Shown here in pieces: positions 22,591 to 32,334 of a stretch of DNA of 64,000 nucleotides (positions are counted from its first letter, which is position 1; each line of letters begins with the position of its first letter). The stretch lies in assembly GCA_964036045.1 (NCBI GenBank), contig OZ038378.1, forward strand, positions 59,371,408-59,435,407, read 5' to 3'. The notes under the pieces were generated by a model. It saw nothing but the letters and a program-made list of their open reading frames with translations. It did not search any database and was not told where the DNA came from. Source of the stretch: Eutreptiella sp. 'Long Island Sound 2002'. Taxonomy: Eukaryota; Euglenozoa; Euglenophyceae; Eutreptiales; Eutreptiaceae. The position numbers and the translations under genes were made by a program.

Positions 22591-23625
22591 GCCCCCAGGA
22601 GTCGCCCCAGCGCCAGTGCCCCCTCTCTCACCGCCCCCTCTCACCACAGCGCGGGCCGCCGCAACGAGCGCGTGCCGCCCGGCAGTGGCGGCGAAGATTG
22701 GCGTGATGAGTGGCTCAGCGCGGAGCACCGCAACCGGCGTGCTCCACCGCGGACACCGGTACGCCCCCGGCGCCCCGCACCAGCCCTGGAGCCAATCCCA
22801 ATGGCTGGTGGACGCTATGGTGGACTCAGGGATGAGGTCCCCAGAGGAGACGTGGAGTGGGATGTCGGCGAAGGTGAGGACCTGGACCTAGACCTGGAGG
22901 AGTTCGACATCAGCCCGCCGCGTGGTGTACGACGGGAGGCCGCTGAACGCAGCCGCCGGCGCCGTGATGAGGATGCGTACATGGAAGGAGTACGGCGTGA
23001 ACATCTAGGTTCAGCGTACATGGAGGAACCGCGGCGTAGCCACAGGGATTCCATGGAGGAGATGGACGTGGCGGCCGTGGGAGTCCGTGGGCGAGGCCGA
23101 TGGGAGCCTCGGTCGACCTCGCGGCCGGCGTTCATGGTCTCTAAGGCCGCGGATGCCGCTGTGTGGGAAGACTTGAAGGACATCAAGCCCCCCATGTACA
23201 ACGGCAACCCCCTCAACCTCGACCGCTTCTTGGAGAAGCTGGACGATTGGGGGCTGACCGTCACTGAAGACCTGCCTCCCGCAGATGCGGAGAGATACGT
23301 CTTCAGACGGTTCAGGTACCGCCTGCCGGAAGTGCTCGGAGAGCTATACTTCATGGCGACCAAGGAGGGGAAAATCAAGACCCTCAAGGAAGCCAAGAAG
23401 TGGCTCAACGAGCAGGAGCGGGTGGACGCTCTGCAGGTGGCTGCCAAGCACTGGAAGTCCATCAAGCTTGAGCATGATGGACGGCAGATCCGCCTACGGG
23501 ACTGGCGTGACTTCCGAGGGAAATACACCCTCTTCCGCCGCAATGTGGAGGATTGGAACGAGGGTGACGAGCAGGCTCGCCTGCTCTCCATGCTGCCGGA
23601 AGCATGGATCAAGAGGGTCACCAAG
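22591..23625 (+). pseudogene. Element A gag domain, 5' half
   Basis: The same frame continues after the 22,588 TGA. The first internal ATG is at 22,801. After an acidic and Arg-rich stretch, the segment from about 23,130 (AAVWEDLKDIKPPMYNGNP) through LNLDRFLEKLDDWG, KTLKEAKKWLNEQERVDAL and EGDEQARLLSMLPEAW has the usual Ty3/gypsy gag (Retrotrans_gag-like) pattern of a helical domain that opens with PPxYNGNP. The hAT insertion at 23,626 breaks it. The frame resumes at 26,355-27,352 once the transposon and one target copy are discounted. Confidence 0.8.
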
Positions 23626-24032
23626 CAGGGTTGTAAAAGACGGCGTATAAATACGCGTAACGTATATATACGCGTACCGTATCGCGAGAATACAATACAG
23701 TACGCGTCTGCTGGGGGGGCCGTCGACTGGCGCCAGACGCGCGTGCCGCCGCAGAGAATGAGGTTAAAAACCAACAAAACGCGAGATTTTCATGTTTCTG
23801 CAGGCCGCCGACATTTTGGATGCACCAAAATTTTAACTGTTGATCCCCGACATATTGCTTTAAAGTAGTTGCGACATAAAAACCGAGTTCCAATTTAAGC
23901 CGTGTTTTTCCGAACCAATAGCACCGCTGTGTCCCCACTGCCATTGCGCATCGTGCGGTATGCTTGTCGTCGTTTGAAAACACTTGCTCGCCGAGAAAAA
24001 GCCGTCGCGAACTTTGCGTGCAGAGATGTAGA

Positions 24033-24371
24033 ATGCCACAAACAACATCTGCGTGCCGTGAAGGAAACGCTACGAGCAGCATACAAGAGTCAGAAGGTAT
24101 GCAAGCAAACGACACGAAAGCCAACTGTCTCGCTCAGAACGCCGACGCAGATGAGACAGGTTCTGATGAGTGCGATGAATGGGATGAATGGGACCACGTG
24201 TTTGCAGAGCAATGGCAGAGACACCAGTACGAGTCGTATTGTTGGAGACAACAAAGAGAGAGCCAGCAGCCCATGTCCTACGCTGACTGGTCGCGACTGA
24301 AGATGCTCTGGGATAGCGAGCAGGAGCTGAAGAACTGGTGGATCACAGAGCAAGAGAAACAGTGCGCCTGA
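24033..24371 (+). CDS. hAT second ORF, unknown function
   Basis: 112 codons from ATG 24,033 to TGA 24,369-24,371, convergent with the transposase stop (24,386). It is acidic and tryptophan-rich (DECDEWDEWDHVFAEQWQ, then SYADWSRLKMLWDSEQEL, then KNWWITEQEK). The frame is also open upstream to about 23,964. No domain is recognised. It sits wholly inside the transposon, so it could be an accessory protein or a captured gene fragment. Confidence 0.45.
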   Translation: MPQTTSACREGNATSSIQESEGMQANDTKANCLAQNADADETGSDECDEWDEWDHVFAEQWQRHQYESYCWRQQRESQQPMSYADWSRLKMLWDSEQELKNWWITEQEKQCA

Positions 24372-24385
24372 ACAGGTTTGAGTTC

Positions 24386-25840
24386 CTATTCCTCCTCCTC
24401 CTCATCTTCCTCAAACATATGGTCAGGCAACACACAGGGCTCTCTGAAAGCTGGGTCCCTAATCTTTCGCAGTAGCCTCATGTTCTGATAAATATAAACA
24501 AGCTTCTCCACCTTGTGGCCATACAGACGGTTCCTACTTTTTGAGTGCACAAAACCAAACACACTCCAGTTGCGCTCTGCAGCAGAGGCCACTGTAGGGG
24601 TTGAATGTACGCGCAGCGCAATGTCCCTCAGCACTGAATTTTCATAGCAGAAAGCTTGGAACCAATTGAGGCCGCCAAGGGCAAGACTTTCTTTGGTCCA
24701 AAGGCGTTCATCTGCAAACTCTCCACACCTCGTAAGGAACTGTTGCAGTTGCAGTTTGGCTGTTTGAGCATGCTCCTTGCCACCAATGACTTCGGCTTTG
24801 GTGCTGTCGCTGGTGGCGTACGACCACTTGGTGTTGGACCAGTCCGGTGAGACAACCGAACTCTGAAGTGGCCCCTTGTTCTTCACCATGAACTTAAGAC
24901 ATGGGTAATTGGTTGCGAACCGTGTGTCGCCAGGCAGTGGAGGCTCCGTCATATCCTGCTGTGCCTCTTTTTCCTTGTGTTTCTTCTGCTCGTCCTTCAG
25001 AATCCCAGAGGCTCTGAATCTGTTTCGGAAAAAACTGAGAACTGTCCGGCACTTGGGCAGCTGCAACTGACGAACCACCTCCAAAGCATCGTGAATGCCC
25101 TGTGCGATGTGGTCTGCATTTTTCACTTGTTTGCCAGGGTAGTCTGCCTTCACAAAAACTGAGCCACGGCGCCCAATCAGATTGTAATTGATGACAGATT
25201 GCCTGCGGATATTCGAGTACCCATCTGTTGCCAACCCTGTGTGATGATCTGCAGCAAACACAGGGCCAATATCTTTTGAAATGTTGTCGTAAACCGTGTC
25301 CAGCAAACCATCAGCAAGCTTTTGCCTGTTGGGAGGATACAACTGAGAACCTGGTAGACCAGCCTTCAGACATTTGATCAGTTTGTCAATGTAGCGACGC
25401 AGCATCACATCATCAGAGATATGAAATGGTATACCAGCGTGGTACATGAACTCAGCAAAGGAAACATCAAGTTCTGTCTTCAGAATTTCCTGCAAGTTGT
25501 CTAGTGTTGCCTGCTTCTTTGGAGATGGTTCTGCAGCGGCATCAGGATTTTGTTGGCTCAGGAAAATCCTCTTTTTGTTTTGTTGATGTTCTTTTTGCTT
25601 CAGCTTTTCCTCAGCCTCCTTCAACAGTTTCTCTTTGACATCCTTCGGCACATTGGGGCAGGCAGCAACACCATGCCCCTTTTCCCCAGACAAATGGGCA
25701 CGAGCTCTTGCAGGTCCTTGCCAGCCCTTGCCCAAATAACCACAATATTTGCAGTTGTAGTCATGCCCAGTTTTACTGGTTTTTGTAGCAAGGTTAAGTG
25801 TGAAATGCTGCTCAAGCAGGCCAGTGCCACGTGGTGCCAT
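24386..25840 (-). CDS. hAT transposase, internally shortened
   Basis: 484 codons from ATG at 25,838-25,840. A BED-type zinc finger lies at the N-terminus (YNCKYCGYLGKG, then ARAHLSGEKGHGVAACP). The hAT core start is present as HTGLATDGYSN followed by INYNLIGRRGSVFVKA, which holds the first catalytic Asp. LPGDTRFATNYPCLKFM follows. The C-terminus has the hAT dimerisation domain (TPTVASAAERNWSVFGFVHS then RNRLYGHKVEKLVYIY). Between DHIAQGIHDALE and VVRQLQLPKC the usual segment with the second Asp and the C-x2-H motif is absent, although the ORF is unbroken. An in-frame internal deletion is likely, so the protein is probably not catalytically competent. Confidence 0.85.
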   Translation of the reverse strand: MAPRGTGLLEQHFTLNLATKTSKTGHDYNCKYCGYLGKGWQGPARARAHLSGEKGHGVAACPNVPKDVKEKLLKEAEEKLKQKEHQQNKKRIFLSQQNPDAAAEPSPKKQATLDNLQEILKTELDVSFAEFMYHAGIPFHISDDVMLRRYIDKLIKCLKAGLPGSQLYPPNRQKLADGLLDTVYDNISKDIGPVFAADHHTGLATDGYSNIRRQSVINYNLIGRRGSVFVKADYPGKQVKNADHIAQGIHDALEVVRQLQLPKCRTVLSFFRNRFRASGILKDEQKKHKEKEAQQDMTEPPLPGDTRFATNYPCLKFMVKNKGPLQSSVVSPDWSNTKWSYATSDSTKAEVIGGKEHAQTAKLQLQQFLTRCGEFADERLWTKESLALGGLNWFQAFCYENSVLRDIALRVHSTPTVASAAERNWSVFGFVHSKSRNRLYGHKVEKLVYIYQNMRLLRKIRDPAFREPCVLPDHMFEEDEEEEE

Positions 25841-26029
25841 TTTTGAAATCTGCAAAAGTTCAGAAGGAGAATAACATCTGAGGGGTGTCTAGAAAACCCG
25901 ACCGGACCTCCCCTGGTGGCATGCCACCTACAGGTGAGTTTGCTAAGCCACCGAGTGTGGACAGCAGTCTGGATCTGGGTGGCCTGGCCCTGAGGATGTG
26001 GATGTGAAATGTTTGTTTTTGGTGCTGTG

Positions 26030-26345
26030 TGATGGGACACATCACTGATGACGTCATGCATGATGACATCATCAGTGATGTCACTGATGACATCATCATT
26101 GACATCACTGATGATGTCATCAACCAGGTTAAACAAATATAGAACACAAGGTATCCAAAAAAAAAAAATTAAGACAAAAAATTATTTTTGAAAACAATTG
26201 CAGGTTGTACACTAAAACAGAATAGCTGCAAGTTCTAGGAACATAACTTCTGTGACCAAACAGTACTTTGTCAGGAAACGATACGATACGTTACATTACA
26301 GTACTGTATCGGAACGATACGATACATTACACGTACTGTATTGTA
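26030..26345. repeat. hAT subterminal palindromic repeats
   Basis: At 26,040-26,125, TGATGACATCA-type units repeat in both orientations (GTGATGTCACTGATGACATC style), giving several overlapping palindromes. Closer to the terminus (about 26,278-26,345), CGATACGATAC and TACAGTACTGTA repeats occur. The left end has comparable TACGCG and AATACAGTACG sequence at 23,645-23,710. Subterminal repeats of this kind are commonly bound by hAT transposases. Confidence 0.7.
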
Positions 26346-26354
26346 ACAACCCTG

Positions 26355-27352
26355 TCACCAAGGAGGAATCCAAGAGGGCCAAGTCCAACCACACGGTCAA
26401 GATGATGCTTCCCAAAGAGTATCATACGAACGTGGTGGCTTGGACGAGGAAGAACGTGGCCCGGGATGTCAAACGGCACTCCCTGCGGAACGCTGTCCTC
26501 ATCACCGTCTCAGGTGATCGCGAGAAGACCGCGATGTGGCGCCTTGACGAGTGTGAGTTGAGCGGCCAGACCATCCGTCTGCAGCCCATCCCGACGCGGA
26601 TGAGCTGCGACGAGATCCTGGACTGGGTTGGCGAGGAAGTACTCAAGGAGTACCGAAACCTCCACCACACCCGCGGGTTGAGGCCCGGCGACCGCGACGT
26701 CAACTACGTCGGCGAGGGACCTGGCGGGGAAGCTGCCATGGACCCAGCAGGAGCCGGCGGCGATGAGACTCTCGTCGACGATGACGACGACGATGAGCCC
26801 GCCGAAGTGGCCGTTTGTGCCTTTGTGGCCAAAAACCTGAGCGCGGGGAGCAATCGGGGAAACTGGAAGCCCCTGCAGCAGGGTTGGAGGAAGCAGGAGA
26901 AGAGGGACCCTCGCCGCATTGGCGTCCCTCCGCTGTCCTTTGGGGAGTTCATACGAGCTCACCCTCAGGGCTGTTTCGTGTGTTATGGGAGGAAGCGAGG
27001 CTTCAACCATGACCACCGAACATGCCCTGTCCACAAGGCCGACACGGAGGCTTACAAGAAGGCGCACGGGTCGAAGAAGCGTGCACCTGCGGGTATCCGG
27101 GAAGCCAAGGTGGAGGTGGACAGGGATGAGCTCTCCAAGCTGGTGTCGCAGGGGACCGAGTTGGCCAAGGAGATCCAGGAGATCAAGAGGAACTGGGTCC
27201 CCAGGTCGGACAACAAGAACAAGGAGAACAACCAGAACAACCAGAACAAGGACAAGGACAAGAAGCCTACTCGCAGCGAAAGAAGGAAGAATGGCGTCAA
27301 CGAGGTTGATGCGGAGGAGAACACCCCTTCTTCCACAACCGACGCCCCCTAG
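26355..27352 (+). pseudogene. Element A gag domain, 3' half with zinc finger
   Basis: Resumes the gag frame after the hAT. It contains an acidic tract (DETLVDDDDDDEP), then an atypical zinc finger CFVCYGRKRGFNHDHRTC (about 26,971-27,024), where the spacing is C-x2-C-x8-H-x4-C or C-x2-C-x10-H-x2-C instead of the standard C-x2-C-x4-H-x4-C. A basic, Asn/Lys-rich tail ends at TAG 27,350-27,352. The next codons in the same frame are CAG AGC and lead into the protease without another stop. This TAG is the candidate readthrough stop between gag and pol. Confidence 0.8.
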
Positions 27353-29965
27353 CAGAGCCCCTGCAGCCAAGGGCCCCAGCTAGGGCGGTCGCAGGATGGT
27401 GACGTGGGAAGCGCCGAACCATCCCAGTCGGGAGTCGATAAGCACAAGGGGACTGCCGCGGGCGGAAGGCCCGGTCCGGCACCCAGTCGCGGAGGCGGGG
27501 TGAGGGCAAGTGAAGGCACGAACCCTTGCACCCGTCCGCCCTTCGCGACCAAGAATGTGTTTGATGTACTTCAGGATCTATTCGAGAGTATCGGAGGATC
27601 ACCCGGACCGCAGCTGGATGCTGCAGATGGGCAGCCTGAGCCCATTGTCCACGACCTGCACCAGTCGCTTGTTGATCTTCTGGAACGGCCGGAGATCCTG
27701 AGTTTGCACGCCGTGCGCCGTGTCGGTCGCGAGCGGCAGTTGCATCTTAAGGTCCGTGCCTTATGCGGGGAAGTGGAAAAGGTTTTCGACGTGTTGGTCG
27801 ACACGGGAGCTCAAGTCAGCTTGGTCAAGGCTGGCCTACTTCCACCAGAGTGTCTGACCGACAGTCGGAAACCTGTCAGGCTGAAGGTGGCGAACGGCCA
27901 GTACATGGTGGGAGGCACGAAGGAAGCGGCCATTGGGCTGCAGTTCGTGAACCATCGTGAGCTGAGCCGCCCAGACCTCGGCAAGGAAATCCTCCTGCAC
28001 GGTCGCTTCTACGAGGCCGAGATGGACTGGGACATGATCGTCGGGTACGACTTCATGATGGACACGGACTCCGGTGTCCTCCCGGCCCAGGCCTCCATGA
28101 CCCTGTACCAGGACGACCAGCTCTCGTGGCTTTCGTCACCTGAGCAACATGTGGAATGCCAATGGATCCACCCAGAACGCAATCAGCTCGAAGTGGCCGC
28201 GCTGGACACTGAGCCCACTGGGCCAGCAAACCAGGAGTACGGCGTAATACCGGAAGTGGCGAACCGAGTGGTCGCGGACCTGGGAGCGTCGGATCTGGCC
28301 CTGGATGCGTTCTCTTCAGAAACGTCCGCCCATCTTCGGGTTTGTGAGAAGTACTGGAGCGCCCAGGACTCCGCGTGGAAGAAGCACTGGGGTCCGCATC
28401 AGGGATTGATGTGGATCCATTGCCCCCGTTGGGACATTCCAAGGGCGATAGCGAAGATTCGCAAGGACCGCTCCAAGGCAGTGCTGGTTGTTCCTATGGG
28501 ATGCACCGAGGAGGAAAGTACCCGACATTGGGTAGTCTCATTGACCAACATGACCTTAAACAAGGTCGTCCTACCGGCTGGAGAGAGTGTCTATCAGGAC
28601 GCTAAGGGACAGCCCATGCCACCCCAGAGATGGCCAACGGAATTCCACTATGTGGATGGGGGCCTTGATCAGGCCGACGCCACGGACTTCGTGTGTGTCA
28701 ACCGCATCATAGCGGAGCCATGGCGGCAATGTATTGCGGTTCCCCCTGTTGACATCGAAGAATCGGAATCGGAAGACCCCCTCACTGAAGAGGAGTGGGA
28801 TCTGGTTCAGGGGTATATGGATCAGCCCTTTCACGACTGGGGAAACCAGCGTGATGGCAAAGGCCAGGACAAAGCCTGGTTGGAAGTGGACTCGATCGTC
28901 TCTGGTTCCTACGATGGAGATACCTTCGTAAGGAGGGTACTGGACAACTTGTCCAGCCAGGACGAGCCAATCGGAGGTAACCCACCCACCTACGGCGATC
29001 TATTCCGAGGCAAGACCAGAGATGGCCCTTTGGGCCACCTGGGAAGACCGCCTGAGCCGAAGACGAGCGGAGTAGCTACCCCTCAAGTAAGCTCCGTGGT
29101 TCAAGTGCCCGGAAAAGCCAAGGCGGAGTCCGATGACTGCCCCAAGATCCAGGCATTGAGGGCCAGGCTGAAGCAGAAGTATGGTGATACCTTCTTCAGC
29201 GGTAAGCCTGTGTTTCCCCCACCGGTGCGTGGACCGTATGGCGAGGCCAAGATACGACTGAAGCAGGACCCCCGTGTGTATCGGCACCGGGAGTTTGCCC
29301 TGAGGGGCGAGAGGAAAGAGGCCATGGAGAAGATCCTCCGTGACTTCATCCAGAGAGGCTGGCTTGAGCCGTGCCACTCCGAGTGGGCCTCTCCCTGCTT
29401 CCTCGTCCCCAGGAAGGTTGCCGGTGAGTGGCAGCTCGTGGTCGACTACCGCGGCCTGAACGCCCAAACGCAGCACGACAGCTATACGCTGCCCCTCATT
29501 CAGGACATGCTGCAAAAACAACACCGGCGGAGGATCTTCACGGTGATAGACCTGAAACATGGTTATCATCAGATGCCTCTCGCCGAAGAGTCCCGTGCCT
29601 GCACAGCCATGAGCACTCCACTTGGACCTCTCGAGTGGAAGGTGATGCCCATGGGCGTTACCAACGGCAATGCAGCCTTTCAGCGGATGCTGGAGAACCT
29701 GCTTGAGCCGGTGCGTGACTGTGCGGACCCCTTCGTGGACGACGTCATCATCGTGTCCGGGGACCCCAGTATGAGCTACGAGGAGCTCCTGGAGGCACAT
29801 GAGAGGGACGTCACTCGAGTGCTGGACCTTCTGGTTCGGCACAAACTCACGGGCAGCAGTGACAAGGCCACCATTGCGGTAAGCGAGGTGGTCTTCGCTG
29901 GCCACGTAGTCGGGAACGGGCAGCGAAAACCCATACCTGGCAAGGTGGCTGCGATTGAGCACTGA
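27353..29965 (+). pseudogene. Element A pol: protease, Dam-like segment, reverse transcriptase
   Basis: In frame with gag across the TAG. Numbered from the GTG at 27,404: protease VLVDTGAQVSLVKAG with DTGA at 133-136. Residues about 290-400 are a Dam-like segment (LDAFSSETSAHLRV, then MWIHCPRWDIPRAIAKIR and AVLVVPMG) in which NPPF is replaced by CPRW. The reverse transcriptase follows (WQLVVDYRGLNAQTQ, FTVIDLKHGYHQMPL, PMGVTNGNAAFQRML, and PFVDDVIIVSGD, the catalytic x-DD box). The first Met lies after DTGA, so pol has no own AUG. The frame ends at a TGA, 29,963-29,965, at a position where Ty3 elements usually have Trp; it continues open beyond. Confidence 0.88.
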
Positions 29966-30463
29966 AAAAAGCCCAAGACGGTCTCTGAGCTACGGGCGTA
30001 CCTGGGGTTCTGCAACTACTACTCGGGGTATATCAAAATGTATGCCGAGGATGCAGCCCCCATGACGACCATGCTCAAGGGCAACCGAGAGGAGACCAAG
30101 AAGGGGTCCAAGAAGGCTCTGGTCTGGACAGCTGAGTCCGACCGTGCCTTTGAGGGGATGAAGCAGGCGCTGCTATCCGCAGTGGGTCTGCACCTCGTGG
30201 ATCCCGACCGAGGGTTCGTCCTGCGCACCGACGCTTCCGACTACGCCATTGGCGCTGTGTTGGAGCAAGTGCTTGACGAAGGGAGGCACGTGCCCGTGGC
30301 CTTCTGGAGCCAAGTCCTGGCGGAAGGCCAGAGACGGACGTGGACGCCCCGTGAAAAGGAGGCGTATGCCATCGTCATGGCTCTCAGGAAATGGGCTGGG
30401 TACGTAGCCCTCCATCCCGTCACCGTCTGCACCGACCATCAGAGTCTGCAGTCGTGGCACTAG
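29966..30463 (+). pseudogene. Element A pol: RT thumb and RNase H
   Basis: Same frame as the reverse transcriptase. It begins KKPKTVSELRAYLGFCNYYS, the RT/RNase H connection. The RNase H core is FVLRTDASDYAIGAVLEQ (first Asp), TPREKEAYAIVMALRKW (Glu) and VCTDHQSLQSW (third Asp). It ends at TAG 30,461-30,463 in the conserved SLQSWxKE context, where Lys or Gln is expected, so the stop looks like a point mutation. Confidence 0.88.
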
Positions 30464-30892
30464 GAGCACGTGGACACCCCCTCAGGTCCCGCCTCCCCAC
30501 GGGCAAGATGGCATGAGACCTTGGCCAAGTTCGACCTTACGGTTGTGTATATTCCTGGAAAGGATAACACCGTGTCGGACTGTCTCAGCAGGTGGGCCTA
30601 TCCCACCAGCAAGGGCATGACGGATATCTCTGCCCATGGCGATGAGGCTGAGACCGCTGAAGCCAAGAGGATCATCGAGATGGAGCGCCTGATGGAGGAG
30701 GAGGGTGTTAAATGCTTCGTCTTCATGGCTGCGGATGCTCCCCTCGCGTCGAGGGTGAGCAGAGCGGTCAGTGTACTCGCCCCTGAAGGAGCTGAGTCCG
30801 ACAAGCACCTCTTCCCGGAGTCTTGCCTCCAGGACGACTGGACCGACGATTACGCCAAGTCTGAGGCCTTTGCGGCCGAGTATAGGCTGTGA
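30464..30892 (+). pseudogene. Element A pol: RNase H end and linker
   Basis: Same frame again after the TAG. GPASPRARWHETLAKFDLTV then YIPGKDNTVSDCLSRWAYP is the conserved end of Ty3 RNase H (IxGxxNxxADxLSR pattern). An acidic linker follows. The frame ends at TGA 30,890-30,892, and the integrase continues in the frame one base earlier, consistent with loss of one base near 30,888. Confidence 0.85.
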
Positions 30893-32334
30893 CCAACCCT
30901 GACGACGGGCAGAAGTGGCCAAAGGGGCTGACCGAGGAAGATGGCAAGCTCTACCGGAATGGTAAGCTGCTAGTACCGGAATCCCGGGTGCTCGAGCTTT
31001 GTGAAGCTTGGCACCACCACATGCTGTACCCAGGGGTCAAGAAGCAGGCTCTTGACATGCAGCGTCGGTTTGAGATCGACCATATCGTTCTCTACACCGC
31101 CATCAAGAAGGTCAGGAAGGGTTGCTCGGTCTGTCAGGCCTGCAATCCCGACAACCGGAACGTCAAGGGGGAACCCCAATGGACCCCGGTTCCTGATCAG
31201 CCCATGGAGAGCGTGCCCATGGACGTCTTCTCCATGCCCGAAGTGCACATTGGTAAGGAGACCTTTGACTGTGTGGTTCTTTGTGTGGATCGCCACAGTG
31301 GCTCCGTAGTAGCCGTTCCGGCTCGCAAAAAGGGGTTGCTTGCCAAAGAAGTGGCAGTCATCATGATTCGTCATTGGCTGACCGTCTTTGACATCCCCCG
31401 CACCATTTGCAGTGACCGAGGGCCCCAGTTTACTGGTGGCTGGTTCAAGGCTATGTGTCCCCTCATGGGAATACGTCATGCCAAGAGCGTCGCCTATCTC
31501 AGCCGGTCTAATGGCCGTGCTGAAGTGGCTGGACGGCAGCTGTTCGAGAAGCTGCGCAAGATCCACATCACCAATCCACGTCGGAACTGGTTTGAGGAGA
31601 TGTGGCCTGCTCTGAAGGCCCATCATGACACCCCCACTCCGGGCGGTTTGTCCCCTCACCAGATTCTGTTCGGCAGGGACCCCCTGGGTAGGGGACTCCC
31701 CTTGTCTGGTGCTGGCATGGCTATGGATGCCAAGGAATTCTTCGCGCGGCAAGAGCAAACAGCGCGGGACATCCGCCAGCAGCTCGAGAAGGAGCATGCT
31801 GAGCGTCAGAAGTCCGCCCCGAGCTCGGCAGCGCAAAAGTTCAGGGTGGGAGACCCGGTGTGGGTGATCAGACCCCGCCCCATGGGCACCCACCGCACCA
31901 AGACCTGGTTCACACCCGGCGAGGTGGTCCGCAGGATTGGTGAGGACACCTACCGCATCAAGGTTGGTCACGGACAGTTCCGGGAGCGCCACGAGAGTCA
32001 ACTCTGTGTGCGGGAACCCGACCTCCGTGGCCAACATGTGTCCCTGAGCTATGCCGCACATGAGGCTGATTCGGACGACGACTATGCTGAGCAGGACGAC
32101 TATACAGTCAAGAAGATCCTTGCTCAGCGTCAGAAAGCCTCGGCATCCGGAGCTCTGCAGTTCAAGGTTCGTTGGCGAGGCTATGGGCCGTCCCACGACA
32201 CCTGGGAACCCGTCTCCTCGTTCGTGCCGCGGGTCCATACTCCCTTCATGGAGTACATCCGCAAGCACAAGACCAAGATCCACGTTTCGGACTTGGCAGC
32301 ACTCACCCGGGCGATTGCAGCCAGGGGTGCCTGA
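30889..32334 (+). pseudogene. Element A integrase with chromodomain
   Basis: 481 codons reaching TGA 32,332-32,334, counted from the GTG at 30,889. Zinc-binding region: HHHMLYPG near 42-49 and CSVCQAC near 79-85. Catalytic core DDE: Asp about 112 (VPMDVFS), Asp about 176 (ICSDRGPQFTGGW), Glu about 212 (SNGRAEVAG). At about 400-460 there is a chromodomain (YTVKKILAQR, FKVRWRGYGPSHDTWEP), which in chromoviruses is thought to steer insertion to particular chromatin. The integrase has no internal stop. Its frame is offset by one from the upstream pol. Confidence 0.9.

Larger units (their letters stand above)
23626..26354 (-). mobile_element. hAT DNA transposon inserted in element A gag
   Basis: 2,729 bp. 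Inverted ends are CAGGGTTGTAAAAG at the left and the complement of CAGGGTTGTTACAATA at the right. It is flanked by a perfect 8-bp duplication TCACCAAG (23,618-23,625 and 26,355-26,362), the hAT signature. Subterminal sequence is rich in TACGCG/GATACG-type short repeats on both sides. It contains a minus-strand transposase and a smaller plus-strand ORF. Discounting it and one target copy restores the gag frame. Confidence 0.93.

Noticed and set aside
29963-29965. UGA reassigned to Trp in this genome
   Set aside because: Two conserved Trp positions read TGA (A and C), but the youngest element, B, has no in-frame TGA in 1,592 pol codons with many TGG. Point mutation in old elements is simpler.
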